From Coemansia sp. RSA 487 (taxonomy: Eukaryota; Kickxellomycota; Kickxellomycetes; Kickxellales; Kickxellaceae): a DNA stretch of 64,000 nucleotides. A program made the translations under genes and the position numbers. The notes under the pieces are model-generated. The model was not told the DNA's origin, made no database searches, and worked only from the letters and a program-made list of their open reading frames with translations. The stretch lies in contig JANBRJ010000007.1 of assembly GCA_027577595.1 (NCBI GenBank), positions 62,001 to 126,000 of the forward strand, given 5' to 3'. The stretch's first letter is position 1, and the number at the start of each line of letters is the position of its first letter. Positions 9,850 to 23,600 of the stretch are shown here, piece after piece.

Positions 9850-11741
9850 GCGTCGATATTAATAATAGAAAAACAAGAGACTATTGTCGCACAAGCAATC
9901 GTTTGGCTCTTTCGATGCTGCGGTACCTTGTATAGAGCTTACAAATAAGGACGTGCAAAATAAATAAGGAAATAGTTAGAAACGAGCAGAATAAATAGAA
10001 TGAAATATATAAATAAACCCTTGGATACTGTTCCAAAGAGACAAACAACATACACGCCACCACCTCTTCTGCCTGCTATTCTGTGGTTTGGAGATGTGAT
10101 GCGAGTAAGGCTGGGTTATAAATTAGGCCTTTTCAACCAGGGAAGCACACGACCACCTGTTTTAATGTTTGTAACAAATCCAGACAGAAAGCACAAGGCT
10201 CTCCAGGCAAGGAAACAGCTGCTCTAAAAACGGCAAATGGGGGAGGCTTTACTGCTCGTTTCCACTTTCTATAGTTCTGATCTTCTGGAGAAGCAAACAA
10301 AAAAGTATCAATGCCTGTGAACAACAAACAATGTGTCCGTGTCCTGTGCAAATGTGAGAGGTAAAGGCCTGAGCGAGCTGGATGTTCTGACAATAGCTTC
10401 TTTATTTACTCCCGAATATGCTTTGTAAGGAAGGATGGAATATAGGTTGTATGTAGAGCAAAAGGGAGGAGAAGACGATGCAAAGATATAAAGTTGTTAG
10501 GAGTTTATGTGCTTGGCAAAACCCAGCAACATGGAATGTTTGAGCAGCCAAATTTCCCAACGCCTCGCCAACATAAAAGGCACAAAGTCTAAGAACTCTC
10601 TTTTGCGGAAAGGAAATTTGCGAAGAAAAATACGAGGAAAAGGATAGCAAGGGTAATTTCTGCAAGTGTTGAATTTCGGTACACCAACTGTTGAATTCAA
10701 TGAAGTGAAGAGAAAAGAAAGAGAAACGATGGATGAGACCCCCCAAAAAGGCTGAGAAAAGATGGTGTTTTTTTGGTCTCGAAGAAGCGAAAAAGAAGCG
10801 AAAATTGTTGTTTATGTGTCCCTTTGGTTTGTTGGATCAGACCACTGCAAATTCCGAAATGCAGGTGGATGAGCGTGGATGATGAGGAGGGAGAAAATGT
10901 AGCACACAAGCCTGGAAAGAGAGACTCTGAACGAAGAAGTGCAAAGGGTGAGCTGGTCTCGATCGCTTTCTTTGTCTGCTTCTTTGCTTCACAGCTAGGA
11001 TCATCAATGTTTTGTTGTACAATCTTGCCTTTACCGTCACTGCTTTTACCGACGCTCATCTCTCTTGTTCTTTTGCGCATGCTCTACACATGATGGCGCT
11101 CTCCCCCGTTCCTTTGTGACCTTGGCGACTCTTTGTTCTTTGTAACGCGCGATTACAATCCATGAAAGGAACAAATGCTGCTTGGCGCACGCCTTAACAT
11201 CGCTATGACATATTTCACAAACCACTTGACCATTGTGGTTTGCTCGACTGACTGCGCAAGCAAGTCTCCGTACTGCACTCTTCAGTCTGCTTGCCTCGTT
11301 GCGCCGTGTTTATCCTAAAACTGCACAATGATTGCGAGCATCACATTCGTTGTCCCTCTCCCCCAGCATTTCGTATGTTAAGAATTAAAGATTCGACTGA
11401 GCTATCTGGTTACAACTGATTGTATATCATCCCCTATCTGGTATATAATAATGAGTGGTGTAATTGTTTCTGAAACGTGGTTGCCTTTTCTCCGCCTTCA
11501 ACATTATGCAAAAAAATGCCATGGCTGTTGGTTGTTTATTTTTTGCAGCTGCTTGTTCTCTGTCTTGTGTATGGCTTTGCAACTTTACCAGTCTTCATCA
11601 CTCCTCCCTGCTGCATCAACAAGCATGGACCACCCATGCATAATGATGGGCTAGGAAGTGGTCATGTGCCACTTGCAGCTTCGGTCTTTCAATTGTTCTC
11701 CGCCAAAAATAAAGTTTTGATAAAGGCTGAGACATGCTAGA
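9850..11741. other. 1.9-kb gene-free interval
   Basis: It lies upstream of the minus-strand nucleotidyltransferase and downstream of the synthetase gene. Several short open frames (for example minus 10402-10746 and 10697-11080) show no recognisable motif, and I treat them as chance. A perfect 8-bp hairpin (CAAACCAC, 9-nt loop, GTGGTTTG) sits at 11218-11242. No tRNA-like A/B boxes were seen. Confidence 0.5.
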
Positions 11742-14700
11742 TCAAATATTGCTCGTTCCATTATTGATCGTCTTGTCGCAGCGTGTGCAGAGGGAGTCTG
11801 CTTCTGTAGCGTGAAAGTTCCAGCAGCGAGGACACTTGTGCAGAGAAGATCTCTTGCATTTGACCCTAACAGCTGTTTCAGTGCCAAACGAAGGGATGTT
11901 TTCTTCTCTGATATACACATTTACATCGCTACCAGTGCTGTGTGCGTCTTTATCGTTATCCTCACTAACATCGTGTATTCTAGCATCTGATGTGATACAC
12001 AGCTGCCGCAAGTCATCCTTATACTTGGCAAGCGTCTGACCTGTCCGTGTTTCCAGAGGCACATAAATATCAAGTTCGGCTTCAAGCGAGCTGCCGATAG
12101 ATTTGCCTTGTCGTGTCGCCTCAATGGCCTTGTTCGCTAGACTGCGGACCATCCTCAGCGTATTCCATTCATCAGCAATCTTCTGGTTGTTCCACATCTT
12201 GCTGGTTTGGTCCCATGGCTCCTGGAATAAGCTGAATCCATCGTGTCCAAAATCAACTCGAACCTGTCTGAAAAACTCCCACACCTCCTCTGCCAGATGC
12301 GGCGTTATTGGCGCAAGAGTCGTAGTGTAGTTCACAAAAATATGGAATAACACTGTCTGGACCGAACGACGTGACATATCACTAGGGCTGTTTGCATACA
12401 AGCAATCCTTGCTAATGTCAAAGTAGAATGCCGACAGCGTGACGTTGGTGAATTGGTTGAGAGATTGCATCGCTCTGTAGAATTCGTACTTTTCAAATGA
12501 TACCGTGGATTTCTGCTTGAAGTGATACAGCTCATGCAGCATATACTTGTCAACGCTACGCATGTCCTCATAATCCACAGCCAGAGCTTTTGTGAATCCA
12601 TCAAGATTACCGAGCATGAATCGCATGGTCCCACGAATCTTGCGGATCGTTTCAGCAAAGCCTGCAAATATCGCTGGCCCAAAGCTCACGTCTTGCATAT
12701 AGTCCGTCGAACCGATAAGAAGGCGCAGCAAATCAACACCATATGCTGGCTCTTTCTTCTTGTCCTTTCCGCCGTCTATAACCATGCTAGGCACCAATGT
12801 GTTGCCAATGGACTTTGACATCTTGCGCCCGTGCTCGTCAAGAGTGAACCCATGCGTCACAAGCGCCTTGTATGGAGACACTCCGCGCACTGCATTCGAG
12901 GTAAGCAGCGACGATTGGAACCAGCCCCTATGTTGGTCGCTGCCCTCAAGATACACATCAGCATAAGAGCCTATGCGATCTTCAACCTTGTCCTCAAGAT
13001 GCTTCCATGAGCTGCCACTGTCAAACCACACATCCATCGTGTCACTTCCCTTGATATACGTTTTGCCGTCTTCCTGGTACTTGGGATGCAAAAATGATTC
13101 TGCGGGAAGCGTCCACCAGGCATCCGAGCCGCCGTTCTTTCGGATGACCTCAATGATGTGGTCGATCGAATCATTGCTAATCAATGGCTCGCCACTCTCC
13201 GACTCATAGAGGACCGGAATCGGCACTCCCCAAACGCGCTGGCGAGATATGCACCACTCGGATCTTCCAGTAACAAAGGCCTGTAGGCGGCGCCGGCCTG
13301 ACTCTGGAACAATATTCACGTCCTTTACAGAATCCCAGGCGGAGTTCTTCAGCTCGCTGATATTTGCAAACCACTGCGGGGTAGCACGCTGAATGATGGG
13401 TTGCTTTGTACGCCAGTCGTACGGGTAGCTATGCACAAACTTTTCCCGGTAAAACATTGCGCCCAGGTTTGTCAGTATCTTTAAAACCACATCTGTCCCA
13501 TCGCCCAGAACCTCTTTGCCCGAAAGTTCTCGACCAGCAGCACTTGTGAACCGGCCATAATCATCTACAGGCGAGTAAACGGACAGTCCATTTGCCAGAC
13601 CAAATTCATAGTCTTCTTTGCCATGACCAGGAGCCGAATGAACAAGCCCTGTGCCCGAATCTTCGGTTACATGATCAGCAAGCAATATCTTGCATGTTTG
13701 GTTGCGGATAATGCTATTGTACACCAGTCCTTTCAAGTCTTTTCCGGCAAAACAGCGAATGATATCGACATCGGCACCAGGCTCGAGCATCCCTTGTATC
13801 TTTTCAATACGGGTTTTTGCCACAAGCATCTCGTAGGAAGCTTCACCACCAGTCTTCTCTTGCGTGACTCTTAAAAGCGCATACTCTATATCAGGATGTA
13901 CTGCAATTGCGCTGTTTGCGGGTAGTGTCCAAGGTGTGGTAGTCCAAATAAGTGCATATGTGTTCTCGCCAGCGCCTAACAGTTCAGCAGACTCTCTGGT
14001 CAATGGGAACCTTACATAGACACTCGTGCTTACATGCTTCTCGTTGTGTTCTACCTCTGACTCCGCAAGTGCCGTGCGCGATGATGGCGACCAAAACACT
14101 GGCTTGTTCTGGCGATAGATATACCCTCGCAGAAACATTTCGCGGAATATCTCGAGCTGGCTCACCTCGTAAGCAGGATCCAAAGTCAAGTATCTGTTTG
14201 TCCAATCTCCCATCACCGCATACTCGCGAAAGCTCTTTGTTTGTTTGCCTACTGCGTTCAGTGCAAAATCCCGCGCCAGTTTGCGGATCTCCATAGGGTC
14301 CAACGAGTCTCTATCCCGGCCCCTCAGGCTCTCCAGCGCCTTTTGCTCGATCGGCAGTCCATGCCCATCGAATCCCGGAATATACAGAACACGCTTACCC
14401 TGAAGTACCTGGTATCTGTTAATTATATCTTTAAGGACCTTGTTCATAAAGTGGCCGATATGAAGATCCCCGTTCGCATACGGCGGTCCGTCGTGAAGCA
14501 CAAACTGCGCACCCTTATTGTTTTTCAGCTGCCACTCATACAGCAAGTCGGTACAGCGCTCCCGGAATTGCTTTTCCCGACGAGCTGCATTAGCACGGAG
14601 TGGGAATTCAGTTTTTGGAAGCTTGAGCGTATGCGCATACGGGCTCGGCTGTCCTTTTGGTTTCTGTGCACTGCTGGCGCTGGCACCTGACGCTTGAGTA

Positions 14701-14762
14701 TGCAGCTGGCGGGCTGCCTGCTTTGCTGTTGTCTGTCGCAGAGAAGCAAACGATTGATTCAT
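11742..14762 (-). CDS. ISM1: Isoleucyl-tRNA synthetase, mitochondrial
   Basis: Charges mitochondrial tRNA-Ile with isoleucine. The 1006-residue protein opens with a Ser/Ala/Gln/Arg-rich segment (residues 1-35) typical of a mitochondrial presequence. The class I signatures are present: HIGH at 101-104 after DGPPYANGDL, and KMSKS at 647-651. The editing domain lies between them (TTTPWTLPANSAIAVHP near 274-290). GSDTMDVWFDSGSSW near 572-586 is typical of the bacterial-type IleRS branch. The C-terminus keeps the zinc-binding KCPRCWN...CTRC motif of the bacterial/organellar type. Cytosolic IleRS would be a separate gene, not present here. The start ATG is at 14760-14762, directly before the presequence. 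Confidence 0.95.
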   Translation of the reverse strand: MNQSFASLRQTTAKQAARQLHTQASGASASSAQKPKGQPSPYAHTLKLPKTEFPLRANAARREKQFRERCTDLLYEWQLKNNKGAQFVLHDGPPYANGDLHIGHFMNKVLKDIINRYQVLQGKRVLYIPGFDGHGLPIEQKALESLRGRDRDSLDPMEIRKLARDFALNAVGKQTKSFREYAVMGDWTNRYLTLDPAYEVSQLEIFREMFLRGYIYRQNKPVFWSPSSRTALAESEVEHNEKHVSTSVYVRFPLTRESAELLGAGENTYALIWTTTPWTLPANSAIAVHPDIEYALLRVTQEKTGGEASYEMLVAKTRIEKIQGMLEPGADVDIIRCFAGKDLKGLVYNSIIRNQTCKILLADHVTEDSGTGLVHSAPGHGKEDYEFGLANGLSVYSPVDDYGRFTSAAGRELSGKEVLGDGTDVVLKILTNLGAMFYREKFVHSYPYDWRTKQPIIQRATPQWFANISELKNSAWDSVKDVNIVPESGRRRLQAFVTGRSEWCISRQRVWGVPIPVLYESESGEPLISNDSIDHIIEVIRKNGGSDAWWTLPAESFLHPKYQEDGKTYIKGSDTMDVWFDSGSSWKHLEDKVEDRIGSYADVYLEGSDQHRGWFQSSLLTSNAVRGVSPYKALVTHGFTLDEHGRKMSKSIGNTLVPSMVIDGGKDKKKEPAYGVDLLRLLIGSTDYMQDVSFGPAIFAGFAETIRKIRGTMRFMLGNLDGFTKALAVDYEDMRSVDKYMLHELYHFKQKSTVSFEKYEFYRAMQSLNQFTNVTLSAFYFDISKDCLYANSPSDMSRRSVQTVLFHIFVNYTTTLAPITPHLAEEVWEFFRQVRVDFGHDGFSLFQEPWDQTSKMWNNQKIADEWNTLRMVRSLANKAIEATRQGKSIGSSLEAELDIYVPLETRTGQTLAKYKDDLRQLCITSDARIHDVSEDNDKDAHSTGSDVNVYIREENIPSFGTETAVRVKCKRSSLHKCPRCWNFHATEADSLCTRCDKTINNGTSNI

Positions 14763-17608
14763 GTCGGCAATGGGGCTAAGTTATACCACTATTAGTTGAA
14801 GAAAGAATAGCAAGACGATAAATGCAGCTGTGGAAAAGCAGGAAAATCTTTGGGTAGCTTAGATACGATCCAATGTTTTTAGAGTAATCTTGCTTTATGC
14901 GTCACTTGCCTTGCTTCTTGGTGATTATGATTAAAATATCAAAATATATAGACAAAACCAACTACATTCCACATTTGCCATCATATAGTTGCAAAACAAG
15001 AGAACCTGAGCGAAAGATATCGTTTATTAGATCTCAATTTAGAAAGAATAGGAAAAATCCAATTTAAGATTACATTTATTTTAATTTTACTTGTATTTCT
15101 TTCGTAAACGGCGGGCCATATTCGTAGACTTGGCTTTGTGATTGCAAGAGACAGACAAGTTATATCGCATGACCGAAACGCACAGCATTTCAAGCATGTA
15201 AACACAAAAGAGAAGAATACACTTGCAGTTAGCCGTCGCTGTTGCTTCCGGTATGGCAGATAGGGCAAGTGCACATGCGATCCTGGAGCACCAAAGCAGG
15301 GGAGGCAGGTGCAGATGCAAATGACGAAAGGTGGGTTTTATCGTTTGTAAACATGTTGCAGTTTTTAATAGTAAAGCTAGCTTTGACTGCTTAGAAAAAA
15401 TATGTCAGGAAAGAAACAGGGCAATAAATGTGAGGAAGATGCAAACAGTGGGCAAGGCAAATGCTTGGTGAACCAGAGAAGTGTAGTCGAAAGTTGGAAT
15501 CCATCAATTCCTTTTATACCCTAAAGATTAAAAAGATTTCGCAACGTAAACTCGGATATGTTCTCCGCTGTTTGCCTGTTTGCCAGGTGAGCACTGCAGG
15601 GATAATGCACGTATTATCCACAGCTACAATACCAGCAGCCATCCGAACCACTCATTGAACAAGCTTATCACAAGAGCAATATACAATCTAGCAACCAAAG
15701 GGGGTGGAGCAGCATATGCATGGTACGTAAAGCAGTGTCGTTTGAAAAAAAAAAACATACCAAGGAAAAACCACAACCTTGCTCCCTCTTCCTGTAGATT
15801 ATCATCCCTTTCCCCTTCATTTCCCCCCAATCCAGCTCATTAAGGAGCTACGTCCATTGTATCGTAGGAAGCGTGGGCTGTTTGGCATTTGCTGCTTGGG
15901 TTTAGGTTACTGATGGTCCCTATTTTAGTTTTCTCCCTCCTTAACAGCGTTCCATCCTTGGAAGCTACTGCATTTAGCTCGCAAACATGCCGAAAATGCA
16001 CCCAACAAACTGTTTTTTTATTTGTAGAGCTTCCGTTCGGCGAACCATCCAATCACTAATAATTCCACCAAAGCATGCGGCGGCATTTACTTGATAAAAC
16101 AGCGTCATTTCGTCATCGCATATTTAAACGTTTCATCTGCATCAAAGTCTTTTTGCTTATGACAGTAACATATAAGGTGAAAATTGCACATATATTTTGT
16201 CATCATGACATATTTGTGTAAAACAAATGTACGGCTCCAATTTTTCGAATGACTCTAAGCTAATGCATATCTCAACTAATGCATATCTCAGCCTTCTTGA
16301 GCTGCATGCTTACACTTCCTTTGGTAAGATCATTGTGGCGGGGCTGTCTATAATAAAATCCCTCAAACTTGGGCATCTGTGGTGTTACCCGTGAGCCCAC
16401 AAGCAGCAACAACAACATAAACATCCCCTTTTTCTCTGTTGGGTTCTATTTTATTAATACGGAATGCCTTTTTGACACGGATTGAATGTATATATTAGGA
16501 TATTTTCCGCATTTGGGCAGTATCTGTCGATATTATTAAGGAGGCACTTGACCTTACTGGCCCCGATGTCAACCTCCCTCAGACTAGAATTTATTGGGAA
16601 ATTTATAAAGCTACTGCACAAGTCGATTCTTTGCGACATCATTGTCCCTCCCTTTTTTTGGAACTTTGCACCAAAACAAACTCAAAACATACTTCTATTT
16701 CATATTATTGAAAGCGTTTGAGCTTAATTGTTCAACTTGTTGTATGGGGATACAACATCCCGGATATCGGGGAAATTGATATGCCATTGTTCTATCACGT
16801 TATTTTCTTGGCGCTGAACAAAAGTAATATCCGGGCCTAACAAAACGAAAATATTGGTGGATGTATAGGAGGGCTATTGCCACTTGCTAAAGAAGAATTT
16901 AATTTCTAAAACAAAATTACTTTACTATCTAGTTTATTTTCAGCAATACATAGAATGCCCTGTGACTGACTAGAAAAAAATCATTTCTATAAATATAAAA
17001 TTTTTGCAGTAAAAGATTGTAACGAATTGCGTATTGACGACGATACCTATACATCATTTCTAACTTGTCCTACCAAAAAAGAAAATAGAGCAAATGACAA
17101 TGCAACTGGCTAAAACTCTAACAGCAACCAGATAAATAGTATTTATCTACTTTGGAACTTTAGCGGGCGTGAGCTGCGAACTGCTGAATCTAAATGGTAA
17201 AATATACATGGAATGCTCCTCGAATACAGAAATACACGTTAAAATAAAGGGACACCAATCAATACAAAAGCCACAACACACATCTTCAAAAGCTCAAGCA
17301 TCTAGTAAGAACGCCTTGGACACAGAAAAACATGCAAGCCACATTGTTACCATCAAATATCGGTTTACATTTCAAGGAGAAGCGAATCCGTATAGCTGCT
17401 GCGGGTGGATATGTGCGAAAGTAGCGCGACGATGTCTAGCGAGATGTTATCGCCCTTTAATGCTTGCATGATTAACCTACAAAAACATCGAAGCAGAAAA
17501 TAAAATAAGAAATAGACATAAGCAGCAAAGCCTCTCGATTAAAGAAAACAGCATACAAGCACAGCTAATATAGCCAACTCCACACATTTGCAGCACATTC
17601 GCTCAACA
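14763..17608. other. 2.8-kb AT-rich gene-free interval
   Basis: This is the largest apparent desert in the window, strongly AT-rich from about 16.1 to 17.2 kb. A minus-strand frame ending at 15087 closes with a basic tail (NMARRLRKKYK) and could be a last exon, but I found no convincing upstream exons. A plus-strand frame at 15402 encodes only 40 residues. A 16-bp near-perfect tandem duplication (CTAATGCATATCTCA twice) lies at about 16259-16291. Nothing else is supported. Confidence 0.5.
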
Positions 17609-20600
17609 CTACCTGATAGCGAGCTCTGCATTATCCACAGATAAATAGGACACATAGTTTCCGATCGCACTGATTGTATCATCAGAATGCACTGAATCTA
17701 GTACTGTGCGCAGAACAAAGTTGGGGGGCAGATGGCACACAGGAGTGATGTGCAATGTATGCCCGTCATTAGTTGACCCAATGTCGTTGTGCATCTTTAC
17801 GATCTCGCTCTGCTGCAGCGGTTTGCTGAACATTGAGAAATGCATAATCATCGCCCAGAGCTGAGCACAACCGCCAACGTTGTCTGCGCTGAGCTGCTTT
17901 TGTCCGTGGTATAGCCATACCATGGCAGAGTCTATTGCAGAGCGACTCGCCAGATTGCTACCAAGCTCGAAAACCGAATGCAGAACCTCAATCAACGCAA
18001 GATTCGTCCAGGTGCCTGCGCGCTTGCAAAACTGCGGCCGAGTTGATGACGCCGCATCATCTTGACTGCTAACAAAATTCAGAGCCAATGCTCTCTCTGA
18101 CTTTGGCTGTGGGGCTCCAACATAGCCAATCATATTGTAGTAAAGCTGCCTTGCTTCCGAGATCCATAAGGATATATTCTCTCGGCTAGATGTCTTGTGG
18201 TCAATTCGGTCCTCTATAGGTAACTTGAACGAGGTCGTGTCGATGCCCATCGACTGAGCTGCCAGAACACTGTGCTCACGCAAGGCACAAACAGCATTTA
18301 TGAGCTTAACCTCGTTTGGTTCACCATCGTCTGCGCACAGCAAACAAGCCATAAGCAGGGGAGCTTCGAAACTTTGCTCCGCAACGACACGCAAAAGCCC
18401 TGCCTTTGGATCAAACGGGGCCTTGAACGAATTCTTGTTGATGATGCGTAGCAAGTCCTCGCACTCAGTAATTGATTCCACGTCCGCTGTTGGCGCTAAC
18501 AGGGATTGCTTTAACTGAACAAGCGTAGCCCTCATGGAAGCAGAGCAGAGACCGCATGCCTGCTGGATAGTTCTACGCAACGACGAACCCTGCTCTGCAG
18601 ACGACTTGAACTCTGTGCCGCCATGCCAAAGCAATACGTCCTTTATGCCCCCAAACATCTTACGGATCACAGACACTATGTACGGCTGTAGCTGAGGTCC
18701 CTTGCCGTCATCCACGTCGACATAAGCGCACTTTTTGGCTGCATTGTCCAAACACAAATAGTACGTCGATTGATATCGGATCCCCTCATACATCGACGCG
18801 TACATCCGCTCAAGGACGGCTCGTGGCACAAAAGTCGCTTCGACAAAACAGCAAATAAACACCTGTCCAACAAACAGGAGATGGTGCGGCAGTAACATAC
18901 GCCCAAGGATCCACTCTGTCGATTTCCAGCTATTCCCTGCCATTTTGCCACGAGATATGGATGTATTTGACGCAGATAGGTCGGATATCTCGTCGCAAAG
19001 CGATTTCGTCGAGCTGGCTGTCAAGCACGCATGCATATGTGCAACTAGTCTCGATTTGAATTGAACCACCGGCTTTGGAACATCCTTGTTTCCCGCTTCC
19101 AATTTGCTCAGACTTTCAAATGTGGCCCACGAGCAATCCCAGAAGTAGACGACCATTTCTGCAATCGTAGCAGACACCTTCTCCGAACGCACGCTTTTCT
19201 CCTCACCGCATAGGCACTTTATTGCCATTGCAGTGATCATGGACAGACACCCCTGCCAAGACGCGCTATCTGCTTTCGATCCAATGCTGCGCAACGTATT
19301 CCAGCCACACCACTGTATATATCTGCGCCATATAATAAAGCTACGAGGATGGAACTTTGTGGCATCAGAAAAGGCGGACACGATCTCGCTGTCTGCGACA
19401 TGCTGGCGGGAGTATAGCTCTAGATATAGATCCCAAAGTCGCTCGGATTCCGGATACTCTTGCAGTGTCTTCTTCAGATACACCATAGCTTTACCCACGC
19501 GTTTGTTATGGTTTGCGTCAAGGACGATATAAGAATTAACGTTGAAGCTACCGCTTCTCTTGTTCTCATCGCCCTTCCAAACATAGCGCAAGACCTTGAA
19601 ACATATGCGCTCGTCGGAATAGTCATTCATATCAGATCTAGCGTTTCCAAACCCAATAGAATCCTCATCCAGCTCATCGTCAATGTCAGAGTCGACACCT
19701 GAGCTGTCAGATCCATCCTCATCTAGAGCTATGTCAAAGTACCTGACGCTGCGCCCTTCTAACGCAGCAGCAGCTGCTACTGTTGATGCTGATGCCAATT
19801 CTGCTGCTGTAGGCGCGTTGTTCGCATCCGACGGCTTGTCTGACGAGTTGGGATAAAACGCCAGTTCTCGGTTTAGAATCGGAAGATAACCCGCATGTCT
19901 CTTAAAAGTCTTTGCCAGTGCCTTTCTATCCTTATTACGCATTATAGCCACGAAGTGGTAGCCAACACGCGACGAAATATCGGATATAGGAGCTGCCAGA
20001 CTATCAAGCCCGATGGCCGAATAAAGCGGATTATTCTTTTTTACCGCTCCTAGCTGCAACGTTCGCGCGTAGGATTTCCATATGGGAAGCAAGACAAGTG
20101 CGACCGTCCTACTGTTGATTTTAGAGCCAGGCTGTTTGCCTTTGCAGAATTTGTGGATCGATGCATTGATCTCCTTGTGAAACTGCTTGATCGACGCAGG
20201 GTGTGCAATAGGAGTCAAATCCATCGCCTCAAGCAAGTGCGCTGTGCTCAGCTCCCCGAGCTCTTCCAAACCGCTAACCTTATTTTCCAAGTTGTGGCTG
20301 ACGTCAGTGCTACCAAACGGTGACTCGTATGGAATATAGTCAGACGCTGTCAAGTTCGTCTCCTCTTCCGGTAGTGTGACAGATAATACAGTGTCGGAAT
20401 AGTCCTGGCTACTGAGCTCCACCTTGGATAGGATACCTAGCGTCGGATTGGCCAGTGCAGGCATACCGATACCGTCGGCAACTATCAAGGGTTGGAGAAT
20501 GCATTTGTCCAGGATGCCAGTGTTTACCTCCGCGTAGATGCGCTGTTGGTTATCGATAACTTTGCTTTTGTTAGCACAGGCGGCAGCAGCTGAATAGAGA

Positions 20601-23600
20601 TGGCTAACTTTGATTTTCCCGCTTTGTGCTTCAGGGTTTGGAGGATTAGCGCTGGTCTTTTTTTGTCGTTTGGCTGCCGGCATGGCTTGGCCTGGGTCTG
20701 CTGAATCTTTGCCCTTTGCTGATGATTTAGAAGGCGTTTCCGCTGATTTCCCACGCTTGCTCGCCAAGGTATCCAGTTTCAGTGAGAGGCCTTTTTGCTC
20801 ATTCTGCATGGACTCCATCTTCGTTTTCAGCGCATCTACATGACGCTTCTTGCTTGAGGTATTGATGTTGACTGCTGCGCCGATTTGCGTAACAGGGCCT
20901 ACTGTAGTGCTATTATCAGGTACATTGCTGTTGGAGTGCTGTTTGAGATCATTGGAAAGAGACTGCAGCTTGTGGTCGTGGGCGGTAGCAGGCGTGGGTG
21001 CTGGTTCTGGCCCTGGTTTTGGTTCTGATTCTGGTTCGAGCTCTGTTATAAACGAATCCTTGAGCACTTGGAAAGCGCGAATGTCCTCCTGTAATGCGTT
21101 CTCTCGTAGCTTTTTCTCTGCAACAGAAGGTGCATTATTCTCCAGTTTCGACTGTGGCGAATAAGATGCCAGCTCTGCCCGACAAACTTCCGAAGCCCTG
21201 CGGCTATGCTCGAGAATATCTATCTGCATGTCGGCAAGCTTTAACCGAGCTTGAAGCTCACAAACAAGTCTACTCGTGCGCTCCTTTTGTTCCTCCAGTG
21301 CTTTTTTATTTCTGTCCAACCGCGGTGCAATGCGAAACAACAAGCTCTCAGCCTCTGAACGTCTGGCATTATCGACTGGCCGGTTGCCCTGAATAAGCTC
21401 CAGTATTGACTGTTTCAATCCAATTGTATCTCCAAGAAGCGAAATAGTGTCTCGGGAGTAGCTCGACCGATTCGCAGCTGGGATATGCTGGAGCCATGCC
21501 TTACATTCGCTTGCTTTGGGTAAGGCTAAAGTCTCTGGTACATATGCTTCGGAGTGAGTCGTTTGTAGAGATAGAGGAGCATCAGGAGCCTCGAGTGTAT
21601 CATCCCTATCAGCCTCAGCCAGCGGCGTAGCGGGCTCGGAAACAGCAACAGATGTAGACCCAGGCGGCTTCTGCGCGTTCGAAACATGAATCTGTTTGCG
21701 CAAGGACGCAGCAGCCTGCTTGCGGCTGATCTGGAGCTTGAGCTTGGCAATTGCCTCCTCGTGTGCCTTTAGGTTCATCTTCGCTTTATGCAACGCATGA
21801 TTCGGACTCGGTGATGCAACGCGATTTGCTGGCTGGCTGACAGGCGACCACGATGTATATCCGTTTACGCCCAGACGATTCAAGCTGCTAAAGCTGCGAG
21901 CACGAGCAACAAGCTGCTGTTCATCGCGCGCAAGCCGACGGCATTCCCCGTTTAACATGCGTCTCTCCCTTTTGCGAGCCTTCGAACTAGACCAGTCTTC
22001 CGAACTTCTGTCGTTTGTCTGTTGGAGAGTACTTACTTCCTCGTCGCCGTCGTAATCCTTGGAAGAATCGGATGCTCCGTCAGAATCAGAGGACTCGTCG
22101 CCAGATCCCAAAAACACAACAAGTCGACCGTTTTCGCTGGTGCACAACGCACTCTCCAATGCTCCAGGTACAGTTTGCATTATGTCATATAGTGAAGAGA
22201 GCTTATCGTCTTGTGCCTGTGCAGGCGGTTTATCAATGCCGAAAAGTTGCGGGTTTGGCGACTGACCCGATTGCGAAGTGGCTCTTGGTGTTTTAGGCTG
22301 AGCGCTTGGAGGGCTAGGAGCACGCGATCGGCTAAACCACATTGGCGTAATCGGAGGCCGGTCCTGCGACAGCAGCTGGAGTGGGGCATCTGCATCGGAC
22401 GGCATGGCCTGCATCGAACCAACCTCAGGCGACTGATCGACTGGTTGCGGTAGATCATCAAATTCGATATCAGAGCTTGTATCCATATCGACTCCTCGAG
22501 AAGACCCGCTGGTTTCAGATGAAGCTCGCATGTCCATATCAGCGCTGTGAGGATCCGAGTCCTGCGAATATTTGTAAGCAACAGGCGGTGTATTATCCAT
22601 AGATCGAGCGACAAGCAGTGTGTTCATGCAGGCATCTGTGATCATTCCCAAACCAAACTCGTGAGACAGCGAGTTCAGCTCGGCTACAACTGGGAATGAA
22701 GCGTTTTTGACTTGTGCGTATATCGTGTCCGGATCGTCAAGCCTTATGCATTTCAACAAGAGCATTAATGCTCGAAGGCTGGGACTCTGAAGAAGCTTTG
22801 GATCTCGGTTCTTCAAAATCAGATCTATACGCTCCTTGACGATCGAAACAACATCTAAACTATTGCTTTTTAGGGATGTACTACCAACCATGTCTACGCC
22901 AGCAACTTCTAAGGACCTGGGTTCCTCGAGTTGGTCATAAACCTCACCTTCCGAAAGAGACATAGACTCGCCTTCTTCAAGATCCGAAACAAGCTCACCG
23001 TCGGAGATGGCATGTGCGTTTCCGAGCTCCGTCGGCTGCTTGTTCGTAGAATTCGCAGCACCCTTAAAGCTGTCAGGAGGCTGGGGTGGCTGCTGAGTTG
23101 AACCGTGATTGTGACCCTGGCTAGGCAAGGGAAGCCGAGATAGATGAGACATATATTGATAGGTGTTGTATCCATCATGCTGATCAAGGCCAGCGTGGTT
23201 TAAATGCATGTTGAACGGAGCAGCGAAGAAGCCCTGGCCTGTATCTGTATTAAGCATGGGGTTGTTCTGGTTAAAGTATTGAACCTGCGGCGTTTGCATC
23301 CACAGCTGAGGAGCGATAGCCTCTCCATAGCCCCCATTCATAGAACCATACGGGTTTAATGATGCGATATGCTCATTCCGCGCACTAGATGTCCTGTCAA
23401 TTGCAGTTGTGGCTGTGTAGCTACCCACATCGTTGTTATAATGTTTGGTACGGCTTTGGTCTTCACGATTGTCTGCTGGCTGGCCAACGTATTGTTCAAG
23501 CAAAGTCTCAAATTCCTCGTTGCGGTTGTCTTTATCGGCCAATGGATCAGAGGCGGATGAATAAATCCGTTTACTCTGGACAGAAATAAGCTCTCCTTGA

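Noticed and set aside
10402-11080. 114- and 127-codon minus-strand frames upstream of ISM1's 3' neighbour interval
   Set aside because: No motif, Phe/Ser-rich translation from T-rich DNA, and no supporting splice or start context.
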